Origin: Nymphaea colorata
Taxonomy: Eukaryota > Streptophyta > Magnoliopsida > Nymphaeales > Nymphaeaceae
Reading direction: 5' to 3'
DNA length: 64,000 nt
Assembly (NCBI RefSeq): GCF_008831285.2
Contig: NC_045143.1
Coordinates: forward strand, 5,651,503-5,715,502
The translations under genes were made by a program, and so were the position numbers. This document shows positions 50,595 to 61,150 of this stretch, one piece after another. The notes beneath the pieces are model-generated. The model did not search any database. It had not been told where the DNA came from and worked only from the letters and a program-made list of their open reading frames with translations. Numbering within the stretch: position 1 is the stretch's first letter; each line of letters starts with the position of its first letter.

Positions 50595-53500
50595 TCACAA
50601 CAGTTGCATGAATTTGATCGTGGCGGAAACGGCATTTTGAGCCGCAAGAGCGGCGTAAGTGTTGGCTTCATTCGAGAGGGAAGAGCCGCCGCCGGCGAGG
50701 TCGGAGAGTGACCGGATAACAATGAACGGTGTCCTCTGTTGGAGGCAGATGAGGGCCACTGCAGCGCTCTCCATGTCCACCGGTGTGACGTTGAACTTCT
50801 TGTAGATGAAGCTCCGGTAAGCAGCGTTGTCAAGGTATACGTTGGCGCTGATCCCCCTTTTCACCCTCACCGTCACTGGAGCCCTCGGAAGGCAGGTTGT
50901 GGAGTTTATGCATCTCTCAAGCTTTAGGCCCTGCATTCCGCCAATCAAATTATGCAGAACAGGTTAGAATCGAAAGCTGTATATTTGAATATGGAAGCAA
51001 ATATGGGTGAGCGGAACGATTGACCGGCCAAGAACCGAAGCCCTCGCCTTCCCTTTTCCCTAGGATTCAGAATTACATCTATACTAAGTGGCGAGATCTC
51101 CACCAGGTTTAACCTGCACGTAGAACTCATCCTCCTTATGGTAACAGAGCATAGCTCTCCACAAGTTGTACCCAAGATGCATTGCTTTACGCACCTCAAG
51201 CTCGCCCATTTGAGCTATGCCCTTGGGGGCTGAATATGGAAGCATTACTTTAACACACACACACATAGATATATATATAAAATGATAGGAAAACATTTTT
51301 AGAAAAGGAAAATTCTTAAGAAAACATGCCTAACTTTCAGTTAGGCATCATAAAAACAAGCATTAAGTTTGATCACCTTTCATCTAATTGGTTTTGTAAT
51401 CTGCTAAAATAGCTCTAGGAACTACCCACTTTGTGTACCATTATCAATGTACCGATCATAAACCTGTATATGAGTAATGTCAAGTAAATGTTGTATAAAA
51501 ACACCAGGCGAACTAATCCAAATTTCTTTAGTTGGAACCAATCTCAAACTTGTCTGGTTAAATAGAAACTTATAAAATGAGGGTTCAAACTTAGTAGAGG
51601 TTCTTTATTCAGATGGGCACATGGAATGTCTCCCCACCCAAGTGAAAGCAAAAATTCCAAAGGCCTCATTAATGTCTAGTGTATAGCTTCCATTTTACCT
51701 CAACTAGTGCATGTATTGGTTCCACCCTATCGGCACAAGATGGCACTTACCTCTAGGTTCTTGCTGAGATTGAAGTAGGTTGTGTCCACAGGAACCCAAA
51801 ATGCATGCTGCCGGACTTCAGGCGTGCCGTCGACGGGGAAGACCTCCTCAGGCTGGTACCAGACATTGTTGAGCAGGTTGTCCCCGGTCCCTGTGATGTT
51901 TTGGAAGTCTGCAAAGTGAAGGTACCCGATGTCCCTTGTGTAGTCACCGTTTGATTCAAGAGCCAGGACGTCCTTAGGTCCATCCCCGTACCTCTGTCCG
52001 AAGATACATTTTAAACCCAAATAATATAGAAATACAAACAGTAGACTCATATGGCAATCTGACATCTGAAATGGATCCAATGAATCAATCCAGTGTATGT
52101 GTGGTAATACCGGATTTGATTGGAGATAAGGAGAATAAAATTTGCGCACAAGTCCAGTTATAACTTATTTTGGTCAAAATATCTAAATTAAATCTAATTT
52201 AAAAATAGACGTAAACTCAATACAAATATAGTAAATCCCAGAAAACTGAGCTGATCAACGACAGGTTAGATACGTAAAGATTGACAATTAACGTACTTTT
52301 CTTTGTAATTCAACTTTATGCATATAATTTTAAGTGTGATTTGATAAGAACAAATACATATTAAGTCAAATCATTTTTTAAGTTTAAACGTGTTCTCTCA
52401 CTTATAAAAAAAAATTGGCGGCATTATTCTAACATTGAATTTTTCATCGAAAAAAACCACAGCTTTCATGAAAATAGCTTGAATTACTATATTAAACTCA
52501 TGCACATGTTGACACGTTTACATTTGGTTTTAGCAAAAAATTCCCCGACCCAAGTGGTATAAATATATTCTCATTTCTAATCATACCCAAGTGATAGGAA
52601 AATGCACGCATACCTGCCAATTCCAAAGGCCAGTATGAGCCCAATACTGGGGAATGGTCACATCTCCAATCTCTAAGGCTGAGTTCGCATTTCCCATAAT
52701 GCACCACTCCTTTAACTTTGAACAGAGTCGTTGTTATGCCCGCATTCACCTGTGAAGAGAGAACAACAAAACCCATGAATGAATTTTCAAAATCCATCTA
52801 ACTAATCTCATTATTGCATTCTTTTCAAGTTTCATTCAAAATAAATACCATGCTTAATCCTGTCATAACTATAATCACTTTTTTCCCTTCCACTGTGCCA
52901 AACCTAAACCTTCTGCCTGCAAGACAAACCACACCAGACCATGATCAGTTTTGCTCTTCTGCAACAGTTAAACTGAAACTTTTTTACAACACATGCAGTA
53001 AAACGAAAAACAAAAAAGCTACGGTGTCATTCTAAAATATGTCTTAAAAAAATCGGACAATAAGGTTGGGAGCCACTTGTTAGTATCGAGTTTGCGGGTT
53101 GGATACCATTTGTCAGCCAATGCGGCGGTGGCTGACCCATCTCTTTATCCACTTATTTTCTATTGGGTCGGCGGCGCCGGAGATCTGGGAAAATTTTCTG
53201 GCTGCTTCGAATGGCGTGTATACGAATTGAACAACTGTGAACGGACTTTCCTTGCGGATAAGGGAGGTAAGCAAGCACATCCAACATACACCTCCAGAAA
53301 ACCCCAAAAGTTCAGAGTGTCCAAAGAACCTGCGCTTTTACTTTTATCAGCTTAAGGACTGAGCTGTCTGTCATTTGCAAGGACATTTTATCTACGACCA
53401 TAAAATACCTCCAAGTCACTCACGGTCATGACCCCCTTTGAAATTTTGGAAAATATGATATAGTTTTTAGGAGATTTCAAAAACTTTAATTTTGCCATAA

Positions 53501-53791
53501 TAAAATTTTGGAATGATATATGCCGCTGTCATGAAAGGAAAAATGATGAGATTGAACATTACCAGAAATGTCGAGGTACTGCAGCGTGTTTGCCTTGAAG
53601 CTGGAGGAATTGAGTGGAGGATTCATCTCAAAAGCGTTCGAAACTACAATGCCGATGAAAGGACCGCGAGCATTGATCTGCCTGAGAGTCGCTAGTGTTT
53701 CTTTGGAAGTATAGCCTTGTTCGCTGTTGGTATGAGCCATCAAGGCCAGAAGGAGGAAGAAGGAGGCCTGTAACAACGCCATGGCAGCCAT
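50595..53791 (-). pseudogene. Bark storage protein / nucleoside phosphorylase-like gene, frameshifted
   Basis: The family (PNP_UDP fold) includes vegetative storage proteins of poplar bark and related plant phosphorylases. Five exons: 53563-53791, 52849-52916, 52614-52749, 51751-51993 and 50595-50930. Exon 1 begins with a hydrophobic secretion signal (MALLQASFFLLLALMAH) from ATG 53791 or 53782. Exon 2 reads RRFRFGTVEGKKVIIVMTGL. Exon 3 has VNAGITTTLFKVKGVVHYG and then breaks: relative to the 156-bp exon of the neighbouring copy it lacks 12 bp (in frame) and 8 bp (frameshift after VVHYG). Exons 4 (RYGDGPKDVLALESNGDYTR) and 5 (FNVTPVDMESAAVALICLQQ, FIVIRSLSDLAGGG, stop at 50595) are intact. All splice sites are intact. 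The 8-bp loss should destroy the protein unless bypassed; sequencing error or allelic difference remains possible. Confidence 0.85.
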
Positions 53792-55099
53792 CCCTTCTCT
53801 CTGAAATCTTTGCACGGAAGAAAGAAGGAATTGATTTGTTAAATAGGTGGAGGAAGCCATGGGAACGGCCGCAAGATCCAAAGAGGGTGTGGAAACCCGT
53901 AATGTTCCCAAAAATATAAAAAAAATTGGCAGGAAGGAGACCAGACTTTTGGCTCACTCTTCGCTAGAGACACTCCTACTGATGTTGCCTTCGCTAGAGA
54001 CTTCCTTCTTTCTTCCCTGCAAAGACTTGAGAGGGGATAAGAGGAAAGGAAGGCATCGCTGCCATGGCGTTGTTACAGGCTTCCTTCTTCCTCCTTCTGG
54101 CCTTGATGGCTCGTACTATACTTCCAAAGGAACACTGGCGACTCTCAGGCAGATCAATGCTCGCGGTCCTTTCATCAGCATCATCGTTCCGAACGCTTTT
54201 GAGATGAATCCCCTCCTCAATTCCTCCAGCTTCAAGGCAAACACGCTTAGGTACCTCGACATTTCTGGTAATGTTTCTTTTCATGACGAGGATGTATCAT
54301 TCGAAATTTTTATTATGGCAAAATTAAAGTCTTTGAAATTTTTTAAAAATTATATCACATTTTCCAAAATTTCAAAGAGGGCCATAATTTAAAACAACAG
54401 GTTCTTTGAACACGCTGTACTTTTGGGGTTTCTTGGAGGTGCTTGTTTTGGTCACCATCCTCCCTTATTCGTAAGGAAAGTCAGTTCATGGTGCCTTGCA
54501 AGGAATCAACGTAGAAGACAGTCGTTCCAGTCGTATACACGGTAGGCGAAGCCGCCGGAATTTTTTCACAGAACTCCGGCGCCGCTGACCCAACAGAAAG
54601 AAAATGAGTGGATAAAGAGATGGATCAGTCGACGCCCCGCCGATTCGGTTCAAAATCCTATTTTTACAGCACTTTTATGTTTTTCATTTTACTGTACTCT
54701 GTTGTAAAAGGATTGCAGTTTAACTGTCGCAGAAGAGCAAAACTGATCATGGTCTGGTGTGGTTTGTCTTGCAGGCAGAAGGTTTAGGTTTGGCACAGTG
54801 GAAGGGAAAAAAGTGATTATAGTTATGACAGGATTAAGCACGGTATTTATTTGGAATGAAACTTGAAAAGAATGCAATAATGAGATTAGTTTGATGGATT
54901 TTTTGAAAATTCATTCATGGGTTTTGTTGTTCTCTCTTCACAGGTGAATGCAGGCATAACAACTCAATTGTTACTGACTCTGTTCAAAGTTAAAGGAGTG
55001 GTGCATTATGGGATAGCAGGAAATGCAAACTCAGCCTTAGAGATTGGAGATGTAACCATTCCCCAGTATTGGGCTCATACTGGCCTTTGGAATTGGCAG
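52614..55099. repeat. Large inverted duplication, arms about 1.1-1.2 kb
   Basis: The minus-strand segment of about 52614-53826 and the plus-strand segment of about 53998-55099 are the same gene part in opposite orientation: 5' leader, exons 1-3 and the introns between them. Homology includes intron DNA (for example TCCACTTATTTTCT / AGAAAATGAGTGGA and GGCGGCGCCGGAG / CTCCGGCGCCGCTG). The spacer of about 170 bp carries a 13-bp direct repeat, CTTCGCTAGAGAC. The minus arm has extra sequence near 53360-53470. Transcription across it could form double-stranded RNA. Confidence 0.85.
54064..55099 (+). pseudogene. Truncated inverted copy of the phosphorylase-like gene (exons 1-3)
   Basis: Exon 1 is 54064-54267, exon 2 54775-54842 and exon 3 54944-55099, with intact GT-AG borders. 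Exon 1 starts MALLQASFFLLLALMA, then has lost 16 bp compared with the minus-strand copy, shifting the frame. Exon 2 has the same length (68 bp) and changes the last Met of GLSM to Thr. Exon 3 keeps the full 156 bp with NAGITTQLLLTLFKVKGVVH and YGIAGNANSALEIGDVTIPQ. Exons 4 and 5 are not found downstream before the window's copia element. The copy is therefore a dead 5' fragment, yet it retains the undamaged exon 3 missing from its partner. Confidence 0.85.
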
Positions 55100-56416
55100 G
55101 TATGTATGCATTTTCCTTACTAATCAGGAAGAATATCTTTAGATGCATAATGCCACCAAGAAAAGTTCGCTAGTAGTTCTTTGCTAATGTGCCTTCTTAT
55201 CAATTGGATTCCTAATCTGTTTAGTTGAATCTGGTAAAGACAATCCAAATACGACGGCTTTCAGTATGTGATTTCATGACCAAAATTGAGAATATATGAG
55301 TTAGATACACGACTGAATGTACGTCATGAACTCAGGATAATATTTTCTCTTTCGATGAACTCGTGATCCAACGCCATCAACCATCAAACCATGACTATCA
55401 AAATGACAAAAACACAAACAAATGAGAGGCGCATGGTGACCGGTGAAACTCATTCCGATCGAGGGCGCTTTCGGCCTTCTAGCTAGAATCCAGGTGAAAT
55501 TGATCAAATGGGCGATAAGAAGTGAATCATGATGCAATCTTTTGTACTCCAATATGAATGTTTCATATAAAGAAAAAACACCCACAGTTATACCTTCTGA
55601 GGTTTTAACGTTATTGCTAATTAAGAAATTGCAGCACTTGTCATTAGGATCCATCTGAAATTGGTCGATGGCCAGCTTTTTGTGCTAGAATATTACTTGA
55701 TTATTTTAGTTACCCTTTTGTTGGTTCATATAGTTAGTAAAAATTGACTCATATTGGCAAATATTATTTAGCATAAATTTGAATTTAAGGATTCCTTAAC
55801 TTTTAGGTCAAGGGATTGCAATTTTTCCATTAGCTGTAGAAAGGAAAAATAATCGAAGATATAAAGAATCCACGTCCTGTCCATTGTATTATAATCAAGA
55901 CTGAAAATATGCTTTCCTCTACTAGCCAATTACGAGATTAGCTTCTTCATTTGGGATGGTGAAGCAAATATAGGAAAAGAAGATGATGGGTTTGAAAAAT
56001 TAAGCTGAAAGGACCACATTCCTAGAATAGCTAACGAGGCAGAGATTATCATGGGACAAAAACAAAAACTCATAATATATAAATGATAATATTACCAGAT
56101 GCTTTCCTTAAGAGTAAAATGGGTTCGGCACATTTTGAGGGCCAATTCTCATGATAAATCAGCTAAACAAATATTGTTATATGGCCGGAGAGCATCGGCC
56201 ACAGTACAACCAGTAATATATATATATATATAACATGCAATGCAAGTTGCTTAAACAAGAAACAACACTGTATGTCTTGTCCTATTGAAAAGGCATGGAG
56301 GACAAGAAAACCTCTTGAACCTTATGTAGATTTTTATGGGCCCATGAATACTTTTTCTTTAAACAATAGTAGATATTTTTTTTTTTTTGTTATTTATTGC
56401 ACTTCAAGATAGACGA

Positions 56417-56685
56417 CATTCAGTGACATAAGAAAGCGTCACTGAAGTCATTTGTGGGGCATAACAAAAACCACCAAAACACGCTAATGAATGACATGAC
56501 ACTATTAGTCTGTTGTGGCTATATATATATATACCTTCGGTGACATTTTTTTGGTGCCACTGAAGAGTTTTTTATGACTGTCATGGGTATTAGCCTACTA
56601 TGGCTGACTAAAAATGCCATTGTTATTTTTTATGGCCAATGACGCCACTAAAGGTTCTTTAGTGACATTGCAAATTGCTACTAAG
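56417..56685. repeat. Cluster of short inverted motifs (CACTA-like subterminal pattern)
   Basis: CTTCAGTGAC / GTCACTGAAG type decamers occur at least six times in both orientations within about 270 bp: TTCAGTGACAT, GTCACTGAAG, TTCGGTGACAT, GCCACTGAAG, GCCACTAAAG and TTTAGTGACAT. Such alternating motifs are typical of the subterminal regions of CACTA transposons, but no terminal CACTA or transposase was located. Confidence 0.5.
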
Positions 56686-57544
56686 CATGTTTAATAGCAC
56701 ATATATGTATGACATTATTGACATTTTATGACTATTTGCAAACATTATAAAGGCCTACTAAAGACATAATTAAAGATCCTTATTTCATATTGCATAAAAA
56801 GTGAAAATAAATACACTAAAAGAAAAACTTTTTCCTGGCAATATAAAAATTAATGTCAATAAGGCCACGTTTGATGGCCTAGATTTTTTTGGGGGGAAAT
56901 TTTTTCAAGGGTAAATTCTTCACGGTAAACTGACAGAAACGAAAATTTCCCTTTTTCTTTCTTGTTTCAGGCCACGTTTGATGGCATCAAGAAATTAAAA
57001 AGATATCATCTCTCACATAACAAATATGCATATCAGGCATGTTAACCAGCTGTGGGGGAAGGGGGAGATAGAGAGAGAGAGAGAGCATCATACCTAGACT
57101 GCAAAATGAAAATCTTTGATGAATGGCGTCATGGATGCAGGTAGAAGCAGGTCGTCGGAGGAAAAGGGACAGCGAACGATGAAAGAACAACAATTCAGAG
57201 TTGCTTCCTTTCACCCCCAAAATCACAAAAACAGACATCGGATATCAAAATCAGGTCTTCAAAGTAGAAACGATGGTGAAGTGGACAATGTCGCCGGAGG
57301 AGGAAAAAAACAAGCCGCCGGGAATAGTAGCAGGGTATTTTGCCGGAACAGCACAATGCCGCCGGAAGAGGGATAAAACACGGCAATCCAAGCCTAGATA
57401 GTCCAATAGATGCATTTATCTCCGGAAGCTGGGGAACAAGCTCCGAATCGATGTTTGGAACAGTAGCTTTTGCGGAGAAAAGGGGAACGAAGTAGAAAGA
57501 GGGGAATGGAACGAGCTTACCTATGAAGAAATGCGATCGCCCAA

Positions 57545-57745
57545 CCGGCTCTGTGATGAGAAGAGAATCGAAGGAGCTCGGTTCGAACGGAGGAGGAAGA
57601 TGCGATAGCGAGGGAGAAAGTGCTCGGTCGATCGGCAGATGAAGAGGCCGGCTCTGTGATGAGAAGGGGATAGAAGAAGCTCCGTCGATTGAAGGAGGAA
57701 GCAGCAGTAGCGAGGGAGAAAGAGCTCGGTCGATCGGCGGTGGCG
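57545..57745 (+). repeat. Tandem duplication (period 103)
   Basis: CCGGCTCTGTGATGAGAAG begins at 57545 and 57648. Each copy continues with a purine-rich stretch ending AGCGAGGGAGAAAG, GCTCGGTCGATCGGC. The copies differ by several substitutions. Confidence 0.88.
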
Positions 57746-57807
57746 AGGGAGAGGAGCGCGCACGATGGAAGAAGCCCCAACGGGCAAAAAAAAAAAAAAA
57801 TCGTCGA

Positions 57808-57841
57808 AAAAAAGTCGGACCCCCACGGGTCCGACTTTTTT
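57808..57841. repeat. Perfect 15-bp hairpin with 4-base loop
   Basis: AAAAAAGTCGGACCC, loop CCAC, GGGTCCGACTTTTTT. Every base in the stem pairs. It resembles a bacterial intrinsic terminator in shape, but the context is plant intergenic DNA, so it is more likely part of a repeat element. Confidence 0.93.
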
Positions 57842-59169
57842 CCGGGGTAAATTTACTCTGAAAATTGATTTTTAGCACCGTAAAGTTTCCCACGTTTGAT
57901 GCCGCTGGTTGAAACCGTACAAAAAAGGAAAAAAAAAGGCTCGATGAACAGTATTTTTCCTAGCCATGGATATAGTGCATATATAGTTTTTTTTTTCTTT
58001 TTTTGGATATCCAACAGCATATGCATATGTACACATTTACAAAATTATACTGAAGGAATCCCAATCCCCTTTAGTGGCATGTCATTCTCTGATAACTGTA
58101 GCCTTACTAGATGATTTTGAAGGCTGCTTCCTGATCATTTGATGACATGCAAACACCTGCAGATGATGGTTTCCTCTATATTCTGGTATCCTGTAGTCTC
58201 CCACCCTACCACTCTAGATATGTAACAACCTTCAAAAGGGTTGTCCGCCATGCCAAAATGCCCCAGCCGAAGAAGAAGAACCAGGAGAACGAGTGGTGTG
58301 CAGGCAATTCTCTCCATGATCCCAACCATACAGAACAGTCCTTTCGACAATTGGGAAGCAGAGAGGGGGAGGAAAGGGAGAAAACTATTGATATCAAAGA
58401 TTAAGAAAGAAGACCCGAAGCAGGCACAATGCGCAGGCAGCTGCTTAAGACTACGAAACTGATGACAAGAAACGTCCACCAAGGCTCACGATTTTGTTTC
58501 CCTACATTGTATAAATAATAGTAGATCATAAGTTCTATTGATAAAGTTATTTGTAAGAACACAACATATACTGCATCACTAAGGCAAAGCATAACCACAT
58601 GCAACTTAATTGCATAATTCTATATCCAAATATACCTTATGTTCTTGTTTCAAATTTGAACGTGACTAGATAACGTCTTATCAACTTAAAACGCTTGTAA
58701 AAATTTAGACAGCCACTTCTTGTTTCTCATAAAATGCTATCTACGGATGCAAATAAGACGATGAAAGAGTACATTTACAGGTTCTAGTATTTGGAAATCA
58801 CTTCATTATGAAGAGAAATTTAATTAACTTATGAAACGTTGATTTCTAAAGCATAAAAGACACACATTCTTTTTACTATTATAGTGCACCGAACACGTCA
58901 TCACAGATATATATATATATATACACACACACGTCATCACAGATATATAGGCCCTAAAAAGTTGAAATGAAATATATATATCGGTCATATGCATCTGCAT
59001 GTATAGGCCTTGAAAATTTTAAATTAAAATTTTATATTAATTTTTTATTAGTATATTGACCAATCGTGAACTGACTTGACCCCATATCTCATCAGCAATC
59101 CCATGGCCATATGATGCTGGTCAGCAAATGAACCAACATAAGCAACATTGGATATGACCAATTGAGAGG

Positions 59170-59480
59170 GTGAAGCTTGGGATGTCCATAAATTCGATTT
59201 ATGTCTGATATTTGAAAACAATCAGATATGAAAAGAATTTTAACATTTGATTGGGAAATTGAATCGGATTTGAATTCAAAAAATGTCGTGCAATAGAATT
59301 TGAATAAGTTTCTGTTCGGACAGATTTGGGTCAGATTTAGTGAATAAATATCTTATAAATAATGCCCATACATTTTGAAAATTATCTGTTCAGACAGATT
59401 TGCATCAGATTTAGTTTTAAATAAATCTCTTATATATAATGTCCATACATTTTGAAAATCTGCTCCTAATATATTGTAAT
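59170..59480 (+). repeat. Dispersed AT-rich repeat, copy 3 with internal duplication
   Basis: Contains the shared 19-mer at 59408-59426. Within this copy a unit of about 70 bp is duplicated: CAGATTTAG..AATAAATATCTTATAAATAATGCCCATACATTTTGAAAAT, then CAGATTTAG..AATAAATCTCTTATATATAATGTCCATACATTTTGAAAAT. Confidence 0.7.
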
Positions 59481-59806
59481 GCAGTTCATAATTAGGTTAA
59501 AAATTGGAACATTTGCTTCAGATATTTCCTCTTCTTGTCATTAAATTTAATCTCGCTATACTGTTTGATGTTTTGTTATGTTTGTCATATTCTGAAGAAA
59601 TTAAAAGTTCTATTATTGGGGCTTTATTCTTCGGATCCAAATTGATTGCTTGGGGTTTTCTGCATGCTTTTGATGGAATTGTTTGCATCTATCTTTTGAT
59701 TATTACACATGATTATTATCTGCATGTAGCAGTTTATCGAAGTCGAAAATTATCATTAGCCATTTTTTATTGTGTTCACAATTTTGTTTGGGGCCGACAG
59801 AAGGGA

Positions 59807-59824
59807 GGGGGGGGGGGGGGGGGG
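59807..59824 (+). repeat. Poly-G run of 18
   Basis: Eighteen consecutive G residues following GAAGGGA. Its length is prone to sequencing or assembly error. It can form G-quadruplex-type structures. Confidence 0.9.
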
Positions 59825-60569
59825 TTAGAAAATATAGACGTGAAAAAATCACCCCTATAGACTATAAACCTCTGCCCTGGGCAGCACTGGCGCTTAGCCT
59901 TTTCACTTTTCCCCATAGGAATACGCTTCGGTGTTTCAAACTCCGAGTCTCAAATCGCGCCAGAGCTGACTTGAATTATGTAAATGACCATAAGAATCAA
60001 ACCAGCATTAGTTGGCCAAGATTAGAAATAACTTAGCAGTGCTTAACTGTCAGAAAATTCAAGTGTCCCCCATCTTCAAAGAGTTGACAACTGGAGGATT
60101 CAAAACATGAACTAACCATCTGTCAGCCGTTACCCCAAACATTGTGCCAACTGCCTTGGAAACCTTGGCGACCTATATTTGATAGTGGTTTTTTTTGAGG
60201 AAGAAGAATCTTTTCATTTTAAGAGCATGCTATTAGCAGGTGATGATAAATATAAAAGGCAAGAAGAATAAGAAATCATGAAAGGAAGATCGTGCGATAA
60301 GCTAGATGATACACATGATCAGTTAAGAAAAGAAAGAGATAAGAACAAAAGTAAAGGACAAGATCCTTTACCATTATCATCTGTAACAGATCCTCCAAAT
60401 GTGGATCCTAAATGTAACTCTCATTGACAAGTTATTTAATGGAACCACTCTCGAACGGTGATATTGAAGAAAGTTAGAGAGTGAGAGAGTTCTCGTGGAC
60501 GTAGGTCATTCAAGACCGAACGACGTTAAATTTGTCTTTGTTTCTTTCACAAGTACTCTGTTTTTATCA

Positions 60570-60582
60570 TGATATCAGAGCC
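60570..60582 (+). promoter_or_regulatory. Primer-binding site of the copia element
   Basis: TGATATCAGAGCC immediately follows the LTR end ...TATCA. It matches the complement of the initiator tRNA-Met 3' end (TGGTATCAGAGC is usual for plant copia) with one mismatch at the third base. Confidence 0.85.
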
Positions 60583-60623
60583 AAACTACGTATTCTCGAA
60601 TGCAGTTTAAACTGAAGGAAACA

Positions 60624-61003
60624 AAGAATAGAGTACTGCCTACCAAAACTCGGCCATAATTTTGGATGGCGTTGTCAGCTCCAGCAACAGCAGAGGTCGT
60701 GCAAGGGCTCGTTAGAATTGTCTGAGGATTCTCTCTGCAAAATTTCAGGATTTTTAGAGTAGGCATTGAGGAGCTACGAATTTCTGAAGGACCGTCTGTC
60801 CTTGGAAAGTCATAGAACAAAGTGCTGTCCGCCAAAACCCGGCCACGATTTTGGCCGGTATTGTCAGCTTCGGCGATGGAAGAGGTCAAGAAAGGGCTCG
60901 TTAGAACCGTCTACATCTGAGGATTCTCCCTGCAAAATTTCACGATTTTTGGAGTAGGAGTTGAGGAGCTATGAATTTTTGAAGGACCGCCTGTCGCTGG
61001 AAA
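60624..61003 (+). repeat. Tandem duplication (period 189) in the copia leader
   Basis: Two copies of about 189 bp lie between the primer-binding site and gag. They share GTACTGCC/GTGCTGTCC, CCAAAACTCGGCCA/CCAAAACCCGGCCA, AAGGGCTCGTTAGAA, CTGCAAAATTTCA and GGACCG.CTGTC. Divergence of roughly 10-15 percent by eye means an old duplication. Confidence 0.85.
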
Positions 61004-61150
61004 GTTTCCTGCAACTGCTGAAGAACAGGCGACAGAACATCTGCAACTTGCTCTTTTGTTACGGGCTCCCTTGTTGCGAGTTGCGCCACCCTGCTATAAC
61101 TAGAACTCAAGGAGGAATTGCCGAAAACAAAGTTTCGTATTCTATACATA

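Larger units (their letters stand above)
56865..57901. mobile_element. Possible non-autonomous element delimited by CCACGTTTGATG
   Basis: CCACGTTTGATG occurs at 56865, 56972 and 57890, all in the same orientation. GGGTAAATT and CACGGTAAA/CACCGTAAA also recur near the left and right ends. Between them lie GA-rich tandem repeats and a perfect hairpin. The minus strand has a 232-codon ORF (57195-57893) of Ser/Pro/Phe-rich low complexity with no domain. An element bounded by direct repeats (or target duplications) is an inference only. Confidence 0.35.
55100..60200. other. Intergenic region with repeats
   Basis: Mostly AT-rich. It contains a TA array near 56217-56231, a T-run near 56377, the inverted-motif cluster, the tandem/hairpin region of 57.5-57.85 kb, a duplicated CACGTCATCACAGATATATA (about 58894 and 58931) next to TA/CA arrays, the third dispersed repeat copy, and a poly-G run. 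ORFs at 55301-55654 (minus), 58135-58482 (minus) and 59504-59860 (plus) show no recognised domain. Confidence 0.5.

Noticed and set aside
57808-57841. Bacterial intrinsic terminator
   Set aside because: Shape fits, but all surrounding genes are spliced plant genes; treated as a repeat hairpin.
57195-57893. 232-codon minus-strand ORF
   Set aside because: Serine/proline/phenylalanine-rich low complexity across tandem repeats and a hairpin, with no recognised domain.
59504-59860. 118-codon ORF with hydrophobic stretches
   Set aside because: Passes through the poly-G run and has no recognised family; likely chance.
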